The position numbers were made by a program, and so were the translations under genes. From Parasponia andersonii (taxonomy: Eukaryota > Streptophyta > Magnoliopsida > Rosales > Cannabaceae): 64,000 nt of DNA. The notes below the pieces were generated by a model. The model did no database searches. It saw only the letters and a list, made by a program, of their open reading frames with translations, and was not told the DNA's origin. The stretch is taken from NCBI GenBank assembly GCA_002914805.1, contig JXTB01000405.1, positions 176,684-240,683 of the forward strand, in the 5' to 3' direction. Positions within the stretch are counted from its first letter, which is position 1. Each line of letters starts with the position of its first letter. Positions 36,522 to 49,370 of the stretch are shown here, in pieces.

Positions 36522-39500
36522 TGCTTAATGAAAGGATCATTGATTCTGATTAAGCGAGTGAGCAAAAGTTAAAATCTATACTTTTTAGTACCTTTTTTTA
36601 CAGCAGTTGGAAAATTGACAAGTGATTAGATTCGGGGCTGATCACTTCTAAATTTTTCACTGATTAAATAATAAACATGTTGATGATCAAACACTAATTA
36701 TACCTGAAATTATTTCATAATCCAAAATCAAAAACTGTAAAAAGCAATCCTAAATTGCGTGTAGATTCTTCTTCTGAGTAATAAAAATTCAGAAGAAGAA
36801 GGGAAAAAAAAAAGAAAAGAAAAGACTGCTCTTGTTAATATACTTTACAGTCCGAATTTAATTATATATAGCGTGCATGATTTTTCTTTTCGCCTCCTTA
36901 ATTCCTTCTTTCTTTCTTTTTTTTTCTTTTTTATTTTCAAAAACGGTTCTAATTTAGCTTTTTGTTTCTTTCGACCACTCAACTTCTTGTTCCCTTGTGA
37001 GCGTGACTTGAATAACATTTTATTGTACGCGTGTTTTTCTGCTCCGTGGTGTGAATAATAATGTTAGTTTGGAGTCATCAACCATTAACTAAGTAAAAAT
37101 TACTAGTATATGTGTTAGCATTTTCTTTTGAGCAATACTACGAGCATCAGATGTTTTAATAAATTAATTTTACATAAATTCTATTTAAATTATAATTATA
37201 ATTAGTTAATAATAGACTCATATATTGTATAACATTATTCTTTTCTTTTGCCTTTCTTATTCTTCTTTTCTTTCTAATGAAATAGGTATCTATATATATG
37301 TATTGGAATCTTAAGATATATTAATCTGGTTTTTTTTGAGATATTTTAGTTGTATAAACGTGATTTGATAATTGATATATTGATTTAAAATTCAATAACC
37401 ATGCTACGGCTTTCAGCTCAATATTTACGTTAACTTGTTCTTCTTTTTTTTTTATTTTCTTTTGTTTTTGTTGCTGCTTGCTAAGAGTGTTTGACTTCTT
37501 TCTTTTCTCCTAAGTCCGAAGGAAACTGATTATTATTTTTTCCCTGTGACTATTTATTATTATTTATTTTTTATCGCTTAGGTTTGGTTGATATGTGAGA
37601 TGCTAACGTAACTATAAAAATATAACTATCCCTAGAAGCTCAGCAACCTTTACGGCCTAACATTTGTTACGCTTTATAGATAGAGATATATTATTTGTAT
37701 GTATGTGTTAAATAAGCACTTCCATGTTTTGTGTTTATCTTTGAATTCGTCTTATGTTTTCATAAATGACAAATTAATTTAGTACATCATTTATGAATTT
37801 GATAGTATAACTTTGGTTCTTCCTACTGCAAAATACAAGAGATGGAAACGTAACCAATCTCTTCAACATACAAAAATTTTAAATTCTTTTGTTTTATCTT
37901 TTTATTTTTTGATAAATTATTTTGTTTTATTAAAACTTAGTATTTATAGATGTAATGGATGTATTACATGGTTAATTGCAAAAAAAAAATACTATGAAAT
38001 ATGCATTTTTTGTAATTTAAACATTGTGTTTTAGCATCTATAAAATTATATATTCAAATTTAAATTTCAAAAAATATATACCTTCCTCACATATTTTGAG
38101 TAAATTTCTGGTATTGAAAGTCAAAACCGCCTCTCACATCCTTATAACCAAACAACAAAATATATAAAAATTAATCAAACCAAAAAATTTGAAAGAAAAT
38201 TAAAATAAAATCATATTAAACTAAAGGTTTTAATTGTTTTTTTTTTCAAAGTTTAATTGTTTTAGCAAATTTCTATACATTTTATGTGTTGGGAAACAAG
38301 AATAAGTAAACCTCAATTTGGTTTCAATGTTAAATGAGGGGTAATTTATCATTTCACACGCAGATGGTATAAAATTTTAGAAATTTAAAATCCAGAAATA
38401 TAATTCTATTAAATTAAAAATAATATTAGCGTTGCAAAAAACGCATAATATTTTTTTGCAATATAGCATAAAATGTTTATTTAATAGTTGCGGGTTTGTG
38501 AAGCGTGAACTCCTCGTTCTCTTCTTCTTTTTTTTTCCCTTTTAAAATTATAGTTTGCCTTTTTAGTTTAAGGAAAAAAAGTCCATTACATACAAGAAGA
38601 GATCACTCGTTCATTCTCCAATCTTAGAATGCTAAAACAACCTAATTAAATCAAGTACAATTTCATGCGATACACAATAATTTAAGGAAAACAACTACTC
38701 AAAATATTTATTTCCGTCTCTAAATCTTTTTATATATTATTTTATATATCTTTTTATCAGAGATAATACCGAAAATCTGGTTGCAAAAATAGCCTGTCCA
38801 TTCTTATCCCAATAAATACAAATAGAGATAGTACTGAAAAATTATAATAACGCAATGAATTTTGCAAATGATTCTTCAGAAGATTTTGATAACAGACAAA
38901 AGGAGCCGCTCTTGAGAACATAAACCAGTAAGTCAACAAAGTCAGTTCATAATTACCTCGTTGATTTGCAACCATTATTGTACTCACATAGATGGCCAAA
39001 CTACCAAAACCATAAATGTGAATCTGAGGCAACTTAATTCAATCCAATATTTTCTTGGCATTAATACCAAAACTAAAAACTCCTTCACTAACTAGTGAGA
39101 AAGGGGGTCCAGTACTGCGCAAAAGTGGGGTCACCATGTGGTGTCGTGTGTACCCCATTTTGCCAGCTTTCACCTGGACCAAATTCTTTCGTCATATTAT
39201 ACGTGATCATTGCATCATTATTCCAAAATGTTTTTTTTTTAGATATTATATATAATTTCTGTTGAGTTCGTATCGTTCTTTCTACATTATGCAAAGTACG
39301 TTTTTATATAGGGGCTTTACTTTTTTCCGTGGCTCTGTCTTCCTTCAAAATTCAATAATTAAGGTCTCCAAAAATTTATATTGTGATATGAATTCCATAA
39401 CAATTATGATGAAAATACGTGAGGACATTAAGATTTAGATGCATCTTTTTTTTCGCTTGAAAGATAGATTTAGATGCATCTTAATTGGTATTGTTTCCCT

Positions 39501-40258
39501 CCGGCATGCGAGCCATGAAAGCACTTTTTGGAATATTAATAAGACTTTTTGTATTATACGAATATGCATGCGTGCCATTAGATTATTACGATGCTTGTTC
39601 CTTTTTAATTGGCTGAGAGCATTGTACATATACAAATATACAATCAAACACTTTAAAATGGAACAGAAGAGACCGTTATTTCATCTTATAACATGGACAA
39701 GAAATAAAATAAAACAAATTTCCGCTGGAAAATACAAATAATTAAGAGGATAATATCAAAAAAAAAAAAAAACCCACAACATTTTGCCAAAAAATGCCCA
39801 AACCTTTTTATTAATATCTAATAAAAATTTTTATTTATATTTTTTTATCAAATCTCATCAGATATATATAGTCAAAATTATAGTTAAAATTATTAAAAAC
39901 GAATATTTCAAAATACTTCTTTAAAAAAATATAGATAGCAAAGTTATAATAATAAAAAAAAAAAATTGTGCACTTAAAAGACTATTACAATTGAATGAAA
40001 TTGCATATCATTACCTTATGGCTAAATCTATGAATGTCAATCGACAATTTTAAAAAAATAATGTCATTTTGACTACATAGTTAAATATCCGACGAGATTT
40101 GATTACAAAAAATAATAATAATAATAATAATAACAAAAAATAGTTAGTTTTATTTGATATTAATGAAAATGTGTAATTTTTGCTAAATAGCTAAAAATCA
40201 TAGAACCTTTTTTTTTATATTGAAAAGGTCTATTTCTTAAAACACACTGTTCAAAGAT
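35177..40258. other. Gene-free intergenic DNA
   Basis: About 5 kb with no recognisable gene. It contains a long TA microsatellite at 36459-36519 and several poly-T and poly-A runs. Short open frames here (for example 35735-36067, 38757-39032, 39435-39741) have AT-driven composition and no known similarity. An imperfect duplicate of TTTAGATGCATCTT occurs at 39434 and 39468. Confidence 0.45.
36459..36519. repeat. (TA)n microsatellite, about 30 units
   Basis: Uninterrupted TA run. It is not associated with a recognised Micron-like core on either side and so could serve as an unoccupied comparison site. Confidence 0.95.
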
Positions 40259-40310
40259 ATGTTTCACCCGATTTTAGGAGAAAAAATGACCCAGTCTACA
40301 AAGAATAGTT

Positions 40311-40390
40311 TCACTATGTACCACGGTATGAGTCCTCGAGAGGAAGAGGTTCACTATGTACCACGGTATGAGTCCTCGAGAGGAAGAGGT
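40311..40390. repeat. Perfect tandem duplication of a 40-base unit
   Basis: The unit starting TCACTATGTACCACGGTATG and ending CTCGAGAGGAAGAGGT occurs twice head to tail with no differences, at 40311-40350 and 40351-40390. Perfect identity implies a very recent duplication or an assembly artefact. Confidence 0.95.
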
Positions 40391-40587
40391 CCTTTTACAC
40401 AAAACCGTACCATACTTAAGATTTTTCTTAAATATATGATTATTTATTCGCCAGTAATATAAATAGAAGAAACTATCTCTTTTACTTAGGTTGACATAAA
40501 AGTTGACAAATAAAACAATAAAGAAAAGCTGTGGTACTTGGTCTAACACCGGCTACAATGTTAAGGTTCGTGATTCCAATCCCTATA

Positions 40588-42232
40588 AAATTTTTCAGAA
40601 TAATATCATCTAGGTCTCCAAATTTTTTTTTTTCTAGTGTATCACTCAGGTTCCGTACTCTTTTTCGTATCGTTAGAATTCCCAATCTATTGTTTCTTGT
40701 AACTAGTCTTTGGGCACATTTTCGTCCAAAATAACTGTTAAAATATCCCGTGCGTAGCACATGTTCTTGCTTCCAAAGGTTATATCCCGGAAATAGAAGC
40801 CCATTGTACAAAAATCATCACCGGCGGTGGAGAAGAAACGCATAGTGGTAACTAACACAGTGGCAACTGATGAAGAACCTGGACAACCCTCACCATGTTG
40901 TGGCCTTATTTTCAACTTCCAAGGGTATATAACCAGGAAACATAAGCCCAGTGCGCAGAAAAAACTCATCCAAAAAGTCAAGAGCTAGATGGTCTAGGAT
41001 AATATAGCTAAGCAAATCCGGTAAACAATAAAATTTACATGTTATGTTCTAGTCTTCTACACTATGACAGCCCTATAGAAGCTCGAAGAAATTTAAGGAT
41101 CCGTTTGGTACAAGATTCGAATCCTATTTTTCTAATTCATAAATAATTTTTATTCTTTTAACTTTCTACGTAAAATTGTTTCTAAATTTGAAGACCTTAA
41201 ACTTTTAAGAGCATATTCCACAACTATCTCACCTTAAAGACAACTTATACAATATAATAGTCATAACTAAACAAAGATTGGGATGAGGACAGAAGAAGAT
41301 TAAAAGGGCCATGGTTATGTAACAATAATAATAATAAAAAAATAGTAATAACAAAATAAGATGTGATTCTTTCTTGTTCATTAATGAATTGCATGATCCT
41401 TTAAGAAATTAAAGTAGTAGCCAAGGCAGTTCTGAACCAAATGTTTCTTATTGCTTATAAAATAAATTAGATCAAACACTTGCAACCATGTATATACAAA
41501 TACCATCACATTCACTCATGAGCTATACCCATCAATTTAACCCCAAGACTTTTAATACTTGTTCAATGAAAACTCAAAAAAAAATTACTAGTTCAAATCC
41601 AGAAACACAATAGCATTATTAAGAGTATGAAAAATGATACATTGGAATTTTCTTTTCCTGTAAAAAAATAGAAGCATTTTTACGTTTTTTTACAGTAGCA
41701 ATAAAAGCAAGTGATTGAAAAAACTAACATGAACTCTTTGTACTGAAAGAAAGAATCGAGAGCCCAACCTACCATATTTATGACTTGGTCTTATTAGTCG
41801 TCACTACCGAGAACGAGATCAAAGCAGAGCATAAATCTAGAAATCTTAAACACCAACAAAACATTCTTCACTAGACCGTATTGCCTCTTTGCCCTATTCC
41901 TATCGGACAAGTCAGGTCTTCGCTTTCTCCAATTAAAACTATCAACCCCACTACTTCCGGAGCCGGCGTCGGCATCTTATTGCTGAATATCTTCAATGAA
42001 GACGACGGTGGGCTAATTTGGGTTTCCAGGTAATACCCCTTGAAACAAGGCCATGTGCATAGCACATGGTATTTTAACACCTATTTTAGACGGAAATTCG
42101 CCTAAGGACTAACGTGTGATGAGAAATAATAATTTGAGGATTTAAATGCTACAAAATAAAAGTTGAGAACCCAAGTAATAAATACACTGGGAAAAGTTTA
42201 GGGACTCTAAGTGATATTATCCCAAATTTTTC
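40588..42232. mobile_element. Mutator-like element with a perfect 9-base target duplication
   Basis: The core 40597-42223 (1627 bases) is flanked by AAATTTTTC at 40588-40596 and 42224-42232, identical at all nine bases. The left end reads AGAATAATATCATCTAGG, and the right end read inward GGGATAATATCACTTAGAG. The inverted repeats extend about 165 bases, both ending near a GTTAAAATA...AGCACATG word (about 40737 and 42060). The interior is less AT-rich than its surroundings and has GC-rich patches near 40820 and 41960 (for example CCGGAGCCGGCGTCGGC), possibly captured gene fragments, but no transposase. It lies about 1.1 kb beyond the 3' end of the TruA-like coding region. Confidence 0.8.
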
Positions 42233-43308
42233 GGCGAGAAAAGAAAAAGAGGGATATTTGGTGAAAGGTTTTGATAAACCAAGTTTGTTGTTCATTTTGC
42301 TATGCTTTGTCTAATGTCTACTTGCGCACGTTGAGAATAATATCCTTTCTGAAGTTGTCCAGACTCAGCAAAAGTAAACAACTTTATGTTCTACTAGGAA
42401 CACTTCATTTGCATTTTAAGCCAAAAAAAAATTGTCTGGCAATGAATGGAATCAGTAGAAATTACCTTAACCAACGATGGAAATGCGCTACGCATAGATG
42501 ACACTGGAATCCCGATACCCCAGCTCCAATGATGCTGGAATAACTTCCCCTACAGGACTTGCAAATAGTAGCCTGGAAAACCTTAGTAGGACCCTTTTCA
42601 GAAGACCTTACCTTTGATTACTGCAGCGGCAGCCAGTGCCAAGAAACAGATATAGAAGCCAGGCTGCATCCAGAATCTCATCTAAAATGGGAAAAACTGC
42701 AACTTGCTTTACGCAGACATTTGCTGCCTAGTTTTTGCGCATGTGATTTGTGACAATAATGAAAAAGGCATACAAAATAAGGACTCCTGCTACTAGCCTT
42801 ACCAGAGTTGACAACTACGGATAACTATTCTTTTCCCCTCTTGGTTTTAGCTATACTATAACCTATGACTCGGCTCATTACCTTCTTCTGCACCCAATTT
42901 ATCATTCAAATTCCACATATTCTCGTTTGTTATAAGCTTTCCATGCTCTGAAAACCAATAATCAGGCAATCACCCTGTCTCTCAGTTTCCGCAAAAGATC
43001 GGAATAGACTTATTCAACTGCAGCAAGTTCCTGATACATCAAAGACAGAGCAATGGTATTAAGTACCCAATTAGATGAATTGCATAGGAGGCTGCTATAT
43101 CTACACTACAAATACATGCACACAAAACCCCAATCAGGGCCTAGTAAGCATTTGTCTCGTGGTTCATCACAAAAACTTGAAACTGCAGTCTGCAAGCAAG
43201 AGAACACTCGGAAAGAAGGCTAGATACATGGAAAGCCATGTAGACTGGAAGCTGTGTCTCCACACAAATGAAATTAGGCAGACTAGGCCAAATAAGATAC
43301 AGTGACGG
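42233..43308. other. 3' flank of the TruA-like gene, with a possible short minus-strand exon
   Basis: No gene was established. On the minus strand, 42618-42674 reads from ATG as MQPGFYICFLALAAAAVIKG, a signal- or membrane-like peptide, followed directly by a good splice donor AAAG/GTAAGG. No continuing exon could be recognised. It could be a tiny membrane-protein exon, a relic, or chance. The rest is probably 3' UTR and intergenic DNA. Confidence 0.3.
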
Positions 43309-45952
43309 TCAATTTATCTTGTCACTTTCATTTGTCACTGATGCAACACTGGTTTTGCTGTCAAACGTTTCCTTCCAAACTTTCCAAGCAGTCCTAACTT
43401 CATCTAACTCTGTCTCTGGAATGCTTGTGTTCCGATCCAAGTTCTCAACCCATTCCTGCCAAGGGGATCCTGATGGGTCCAAGAATTTGGTAACCTGAGG
43501 AATCATTACAGATGTATAGAACTCATTAACTACCCTCAGAATCTCTTCTGATTTGACCATTGCAACCATTTCCGGTCTAGTTACATTTCCAGGTCTTGTT
43601 CTCAATGAAAAGCTGTTTGCCCTTAAGATCAGAACTTCTGATGGAGCAAGTGGTAGGACAATTCGTGAGAACTTGCTCAATGACAATGTCAAGATATCTC
43701 TGGGAAGTAAATTCCGCTTTACTGCCACAGCCGTCCCAATCATTTTGCGAATCTGAATAACAGAACAATAAATTATGCAATCAAAATCTGAATTCAACAA
43801 TAGAACAACAAGGACATGCTAAGCTTTCTTTTCCTGAGTTCCCTCTAAAATGTGCATATAGCATACAGGTACCTAGTAATTCTAAAATCATGAGTTTATA
43901 CATCTAATTTATTGAAATCAGGATAAAATAACAAGACATAAAATATAGTGAAAAAGAGGCCACCTGATGTAACATGAACGACTCCCCCCATACGGACAGC
44001 TCAATGTAATTACATCCACGTGATTTCTCCAGCTTTTCACAAGAACAGCGAAAAATCTTCCTGAAATGTGAGGCACCTATTCTGTCTGTCTCATCAGGTT
44101 CGTGTAGCCATCTTGCACGAACAACTAAACTAGAACCTTGAATCTTCAGACCACTTACAAGCTTCTCACGAGAATCAACTATGTTCCCATCTGAAATGCT
44201 TGACGCTGAAATATTTTGGCTTACTCCCTCAGCTTTCGAAGTAGTCAGCCCATCACATTCAAAATTATCTTCTCCGTCACTTACTTCATATTCAGATTCT
44301 CTAATGCCGTGTCACATGATTTCACTCTTTTTGACACATGACCATTCCTATCTGATTTCTTTGCAGGAAACTTCTTCCTATACTTCGCCCGTATAGTATA
44401 ATTATGAAAAGGATGTTCTCCCTACAAAACACGTTAACACAAACAAACTTGATAGTTCACGAAATTTCTTCACATAAAAAGAAGGATGAAAGACACAGAG
44501 AATAAAAACAACAAATTAAAGCACCTCGAAAGTATTCAGTATCTCATTGAAGTCAGAGATATGAAAATCCATTTCATCTGTGCTAAAATTACTTTTGATT
44601 CCAATGATATCTGCAGGAAGGAGGTAGGAATACTTCCGGAGATTGCATTCCTTTCTCGGATCAAAACTCCTTAAACAGTACAAGATAGATAAACAACATA
44701 ACAAGGCTGGCGAAAAATCAGGCAAGTACACTTACATATTCTGATCAAGTAACCACACAAAAATCATAAAACCGTGCTCAACTAAAATGAGTAGCTTCTT
44801 TACCATCCCTTCACGATCAAAATTCATGATAATTAAGATTCAACAGCATTCTCAAGCGCAGAATCTTCAAATCGAAAGATGAAACAATCATAAATCATTT
44901 CAAGTTGCAAGTAGCTACTCTACTCAAAGACCAGAAAAACCTGTCAAGCACGACCACTCATGGCACAATTCCAATAGCTAAAGAAGTAGGATTAAGTTCT
45001 CACCTCTGTGAAGGTAAGATGCTAAACACTCTGATGTCGTGAGGAAGATAAGAGTTGATATGATTTGCAAGAGCAATGCCATAAGGGTCATTGTTCCATG
45101 CACTTACAGGGATTTCCAGTTTCAGCGATATCGTTGTAGCCAGTGAGTGAACCTATACCCATACCACCAACAATTAAAGACATAACTCAAAACCCTCTTA
45201 TGCCATGAAAAGAATAATACAATGCAAGTAACACAAACAATAAAAGGCATATGGGGTCATGAGCTAGTTACTCCTTTATCAGTTCGGCTGCTTCTTGCCC
45301 AAGCGATTTTCTGGAGGTCCCCATAGTTACTATCTCGTATACCACCAGCCTTAAATATGGCAGTTTCCAATTCTTTTTCGATAGCTACATTTCAAAATTG
45401 TAATCCCTTTTTTAGCGAGACCCCATCCACGCATCTTAAGCGGATTAAATTATACTTTTGTCAACACAAATAAATACCCAAAAAAGAAAAGAAAAAGAAA
45501 ACCATTTCCATGGAATATTGGAATGAATAAGCTTACTGGAAAACGAATGCTCGTCTCGCTGCATTTGTAAGCCTTGAAAAAAAAAAAAAAAAAAGACTAA
45601 GAATATTAAAAAGAAAAACCTTAGAGTTGGTGGAGATGGTGGAGACTACGTGATAACAAGATAAGAAAAACGAACCTCTGTACTCAGTGCCGACGTACCC
45701 GACCTGCATAACGACTTTCTTCTTTCGAAAGGGTACCCATTTCTCCAAATGGGTTGCTGTATCCTGGGTTGTGGAGGAGGGAGATAGAGATAGAGATGGA
45801 GATGGAGATGGAGATGAAGAAGACGAGCAACGGTAAATTGGTCTGAGTCTTGGGGGTATTATTGGGTTTGAATGTATGGTGATGGAGCTACGAGCTGAGG
45901 TGGATTTTGTAAGCCAAGGAGAGAGCGGGAGTCGCAGGGAAGAGATAGCCAT
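43309..45952 (-). CDS. TruA/PUS-family tRNA pseudouridine synthase, organelle type, with a frame break
   Basis: Seven minus-strand exons: 45676-45952, 45537-45572, 45272-45384, 45004-45152, 44525-44669, 43964-44421 and 43309-43752. The enzyme isomerises uridine to pseudouridine in tRNA. The Ser-rich N terminus ([20 protein letters not shown]) looks like a plastid or mitochondrial targeting peptide. The core starts [13 protein letters not shown] (about 81-93). The catalytic motif [11 protein letters not shown] contains Asp at about residue 140. Later motifs are [36 protein letters not shown] and [12 protein letters not shown]. Exon 6 is 458 bases long, one short of a multiple of three: frame runs open from GEHPFHNYT to a stop at 44281-44283, while the downstream conserved part is open in another frame. 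With one base restored near 44300 the protein would be 540 residues; as read, it would stop at 286. An alternative weak-donor intron (44206-44342) would also restore frame. Confidence 0.88.
44206..44342 (-). other. Frame break in the linker of the TruA-like gene (1-base deletion or 137-base intron)
   Basis: The shift must lie between 44284 and 44311, bounded by the stop in the upstream frame and a TGA at 44312-44314 in the downstream frame. The local minus-strand sequence GAGAATCTGAATATGAAG would read through if one extra T made AATTCTGAA. Splicing from AATG/GTCATG (donor at 44342) to TTTCAG/CGTCAAG (acceptor at 44206) would also keep frame and remove a variable acidic linker, but the donor is poor. 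A strong donor-like GTAAGT at about 44285 does not restore frame with any nearby acceptor I tested. Confidence 0.7.
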
Positions 45953-46020
45953 GTTTCGAGCTTCGCAAAGGAGAAGGGACTCGCTATACTCGGTGAGGGA
46001 GATGGAGTGATTTAGCGGAG

Positions 46021-46100
46021 GTCAAATGGGCCGTGTGCCGTGCCTGACCCAGCCCAACAAAACAGCTGTGTCGGGCTGGGCCCAAAATTTAAAACCTTAG
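46021..46100 (-). promoter_or_regulatory. GGCCCA/TGGGCC (site II/TCP-type) motifs upstream of the TruA-like gene
   Basis: Within 150 bases of the start codon lie ATGGGCC (46026-46032), AGCCCAAC (46051-46058) and TGGGCCC (46077-46083). Such clusters are common in promoters of plant genes for organelle and translation functions and are bound by TCP-type factors in studied cases. Regulation here is inferred. Confidence 0.5.
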
Positions 46101-46882
46101 GCCTTTGCCCATATATATCTATATATATATATATATATGGGGCTTATTTGCGTCATTAGTCCCTAATCTTTGGGTCTTTTGGCATATTGGTCCTTTTAGT
46201 TTTTGGCATATTAGTCCCCAAACTTATAATTTATGTGCAGCAATAGTCCTCCAACCAAATTCTGTTAGTTTGTCTGTTAAAATGTCACGTTATAAGTACA
46301 TGACTCATTTTAGAACATTAATTTATTTGTTCCCCAAATTTTAATTCAAGATAAGAAATACAACAATCTGACTACTTTTTCTTGGAGTTTTTAATCGAAT
46401 GAATGGATCAAGAGATAGACTATACGGCCACCCCTTAACCCCACTAATTTGTCCCACAAAACTGATAAGAAAATTAAGGATAAACACAGACGAAAAAAGA
46501 ATTACATGCAAAAGGATAAATAATAACTAAGGTATACTTCTTGCAAAATTTAGTTTAAATAATATATTGGCAAGTATTTATTATAATTAGGTTAAAAAAA
46601 ATATAATTAATCATTTACTACTATAGGTAGATTATTCGGTGTTGACCTTTAGTAATTTTAAAAGTTATATTGTTGTCTAAAAATATTGTCATATTCTCTC
46701 AATTCTAGATACTTTCTCTAACACATTCTTTATCTCTATATTCACTATTACATTCTACACGTAGCCTAAAGAGAACCTACCTTAGCCCAAAATTGCAAAT
46801 ATCAAATTTTTTATTCCTCCCTAAATGAAAAGTTAACGACTCATGATCATGGTTAAATGAAATTAGTCCAGACAACCATTAT

Positions 46883-46931
<49 letters not shown>

Positions 46932-48131
46932 GTACCATCCAGCTTAGGCGGAGATGTTACATAAGATTTTTCTATTTTATAAGTTATGTGCTTTGTGTTA
47001 TTCTTAGAAAGCCATAAGATCCATTATTACTAACATTACTTTGTATTTTAATTTGGTGGGTATTTTATAAGTGATGAAGATACCTAGCTATCACTATTAA
47101 TATTCACACTTTTCAACTACTAATAATTTCTTTCTCAAGTATAGGTGGCTATTATATAAATAAAGAAAATTTCATGAGTACGAATTGTGGTCATATAAAT
47201 AATGACAATAATGCATGCACTAGAAATAATTAATCATGAACTTGAACCTAGATTAATTTGTCCAATTAATAACTTATAAGAGGCAGTACTACTACTCAAA
47301 GCCAAAATAATGAAAACTAGTACCAGAACAGACAAGATCCACATCTACGATCTCTATCTTTAAGGTTTTTCTGAAATTTATCCATTAATCTACTATTTTT
47401 GTCGTGGAGCCAATTACTAATCAGATCCCAAAATCTTAAGCCATGACAAAACTTTTTTATTAATACAAAGACAATGAATTGTAAAGAACTTACAATAATC
47501 AAGAGATGAAAGCAAAAAAACATAAAAAAAAAAAAGGTCATAATCTATAAAACCTGGAATTCTAGCAGATTATTAACGGCAAGCAATTGCATTAATCAAG
47601 AGACCAAGACAAAACATCAAATAGAAAGCTCCAAACTTAATACATTGTTCTATATATGTTCTTAAATTCTAGCAAAGACACGACCACTGAGTTAGTTATT
47701 TCACATCATTCTTAAATTCTAGAACAAATTTGAATAGTTAACTGCCCAGACGAAAAAGAATAAACCTGCATAGAATCAGCTTAAGTATATCTATAATCTG
47801 AAAAATCACAAATACAAAAAAGTATTTTACGAATACAACATGTTAGAACAACTATATTCTAGTTGGATTGAAGCTCAGATCTTTAACTACAATATATAAA
47901 GAGAATTTTTCAACAAATTGTCTACAAAGAAGAAAAAGAAGAAGAAGAAACGAATAATACCTCTAGCAAATTTGGACAAGATCCTTGTACTAGATGCTTC
48001 CCTTTCACGATGAAGAATCGGCTGATATGAGCCCAGACCCTGTATTAGACACTTCCCTTTCACGATGAAGGTGGCATAAGTCGAGAAAAAAGATAGGGTA
48101 TTAAGGGCAAAGTGAAATATGGAATGGAATA
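46101..48131. other. Intergenic DNA with TA repeats and a decayed transposon arm
   Basis: 46120-46138 and 46887-46929 are TA microsatellites. 46140-46260 (TTAGTCCCTAATCTTTGGGT, GGCATATTAGTCCCCAAACT) has the style of a long-inverted-repeat element arm without a visible partner. At about 47970-48075 a 55-base unit containing CTTCCCTTTCACGATGAAG is present twice in tandem with a few differences. No gene was recognised. Confidence 0.45.
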
Positions 48132-49209
48132 TGTTCAGAAATTAAGATTTCAATCTTACTAACTCTTATTTTAAAGATAATAAACATTTGATTTAGTACT
48201 AATGATTTAACTTGAGTGTGTAGTTCAATAGCTTTAAAAGTTCTAACTCAAGTTGATCAAGGAATCAAACTTGAAGATGGATGCATATTGAACTTATTAG
48301 AATCAAGTTTGAAGATAGACAATTAAGACACAATACCTTGCTTAGATAAGGTATATTTATATTTAGTCTTATATTTGATTTAGTTTATTGCACATAAATT
48401 CTCTTTGGATTAGCTTATGCTTTCAAAAGAGTTTTCAAACTATGTTAATTTTAAAATAGTTATCTTATTATATAAGTATGAAAATAGGAAATAATAATTT
48501 ATTTAAATAGGAAAAATATTTTTCAAAACATGATTTCTTGAATTGAAATAAGTTACAAATATATTTATAATCATAATTATTTAACATAGGTTAAAAAGAG
48601 ACTTTCTATTTGCAAACTTAAATATATTTTGGTATGAATACTTTTTAAATTACTGTTAAATACCTTTGTGAAATAAAAACAAGTTTGCAACAGTCAAAAT
48701 ATTCTTTTCAAATTGACTTCTAATATTTTTAAAGTATTTAAAACAAGTTTAGAAGTTAGTTTTTGAAAAACGCCAAAAACTGTCAAAATCTGAAAAGTGG
48801 CCAAATACTAAAATAGCCAAAATAAGCTAGATTTTTGGTCTACCGAAAATAACATCGAGAAAAATGTTACTATTAAAATTTGACCGTTGCAAAAGTATTA
48901 CTAATTGCTTGTATTAAAACTCACTTCGGTTTACCGAAATTAATAGAAATTGTGTCTAACAGTTATAAATGGCTATAATATATTTTAAGACTTGTAATAA
49001 ATTTGGCATGAACCCAAATTGTTATCCAACTACTTTCAAAGTAAAAAAGCTTATTCCTACATTGAATTAACTTTCAAATCATATTGAACTAATCTTAGAA
49101 CATTTATCGTGTATTGTTCTCAAATCTCCTAAACTAAAATTGTATACATTACTTTTGTGAAGAGAATTCTTAAGTATGTTCACTCTTTATTATTGAAAAC
49201 TATTAAGTG

Positions 49210-49370
49210 TGAGGTGAGGTTGGCACTGGAGTCATAAATAATTTATGCATAAATGAGGTTGCTACCAGAGTCTAAACAATCCGAGTGTAGGTGAGATTAT
49301 TACCGGAGTCTAACATAACCCGTGAATTGGTGAGGTTAGTACCATTGTCTAAACAACTCAGTGTAGATAC
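49210..49370 (+). repeat. Tandem array of about 45-base units within the solo LTR
   Basis: Four degenerate units share GTGAGGTTRGCACYRGAGTC followed by TAAACAAYYYG. The sister LTR has the same units on the other strand at about 56180-56430, so the array predates both insertions. Confidence 0.7.

Noticed and set aside
42559-43305. Plus-strand open frames beyond the TruA stop codon.
   Set aside because: Short, without similarity and antisense to probable 3' UTR.
44206-44285. The strong donor-like GTAAGT at about 44285 as the true 5' splice site in the TruA-like gene.
   Set aside because: Joined to any of the nearby plausible acceptors (TTTCAG at 44206, a second TTTCAG about 14 bases on, or further AGs) it gives the wrong phase and a quick stop.
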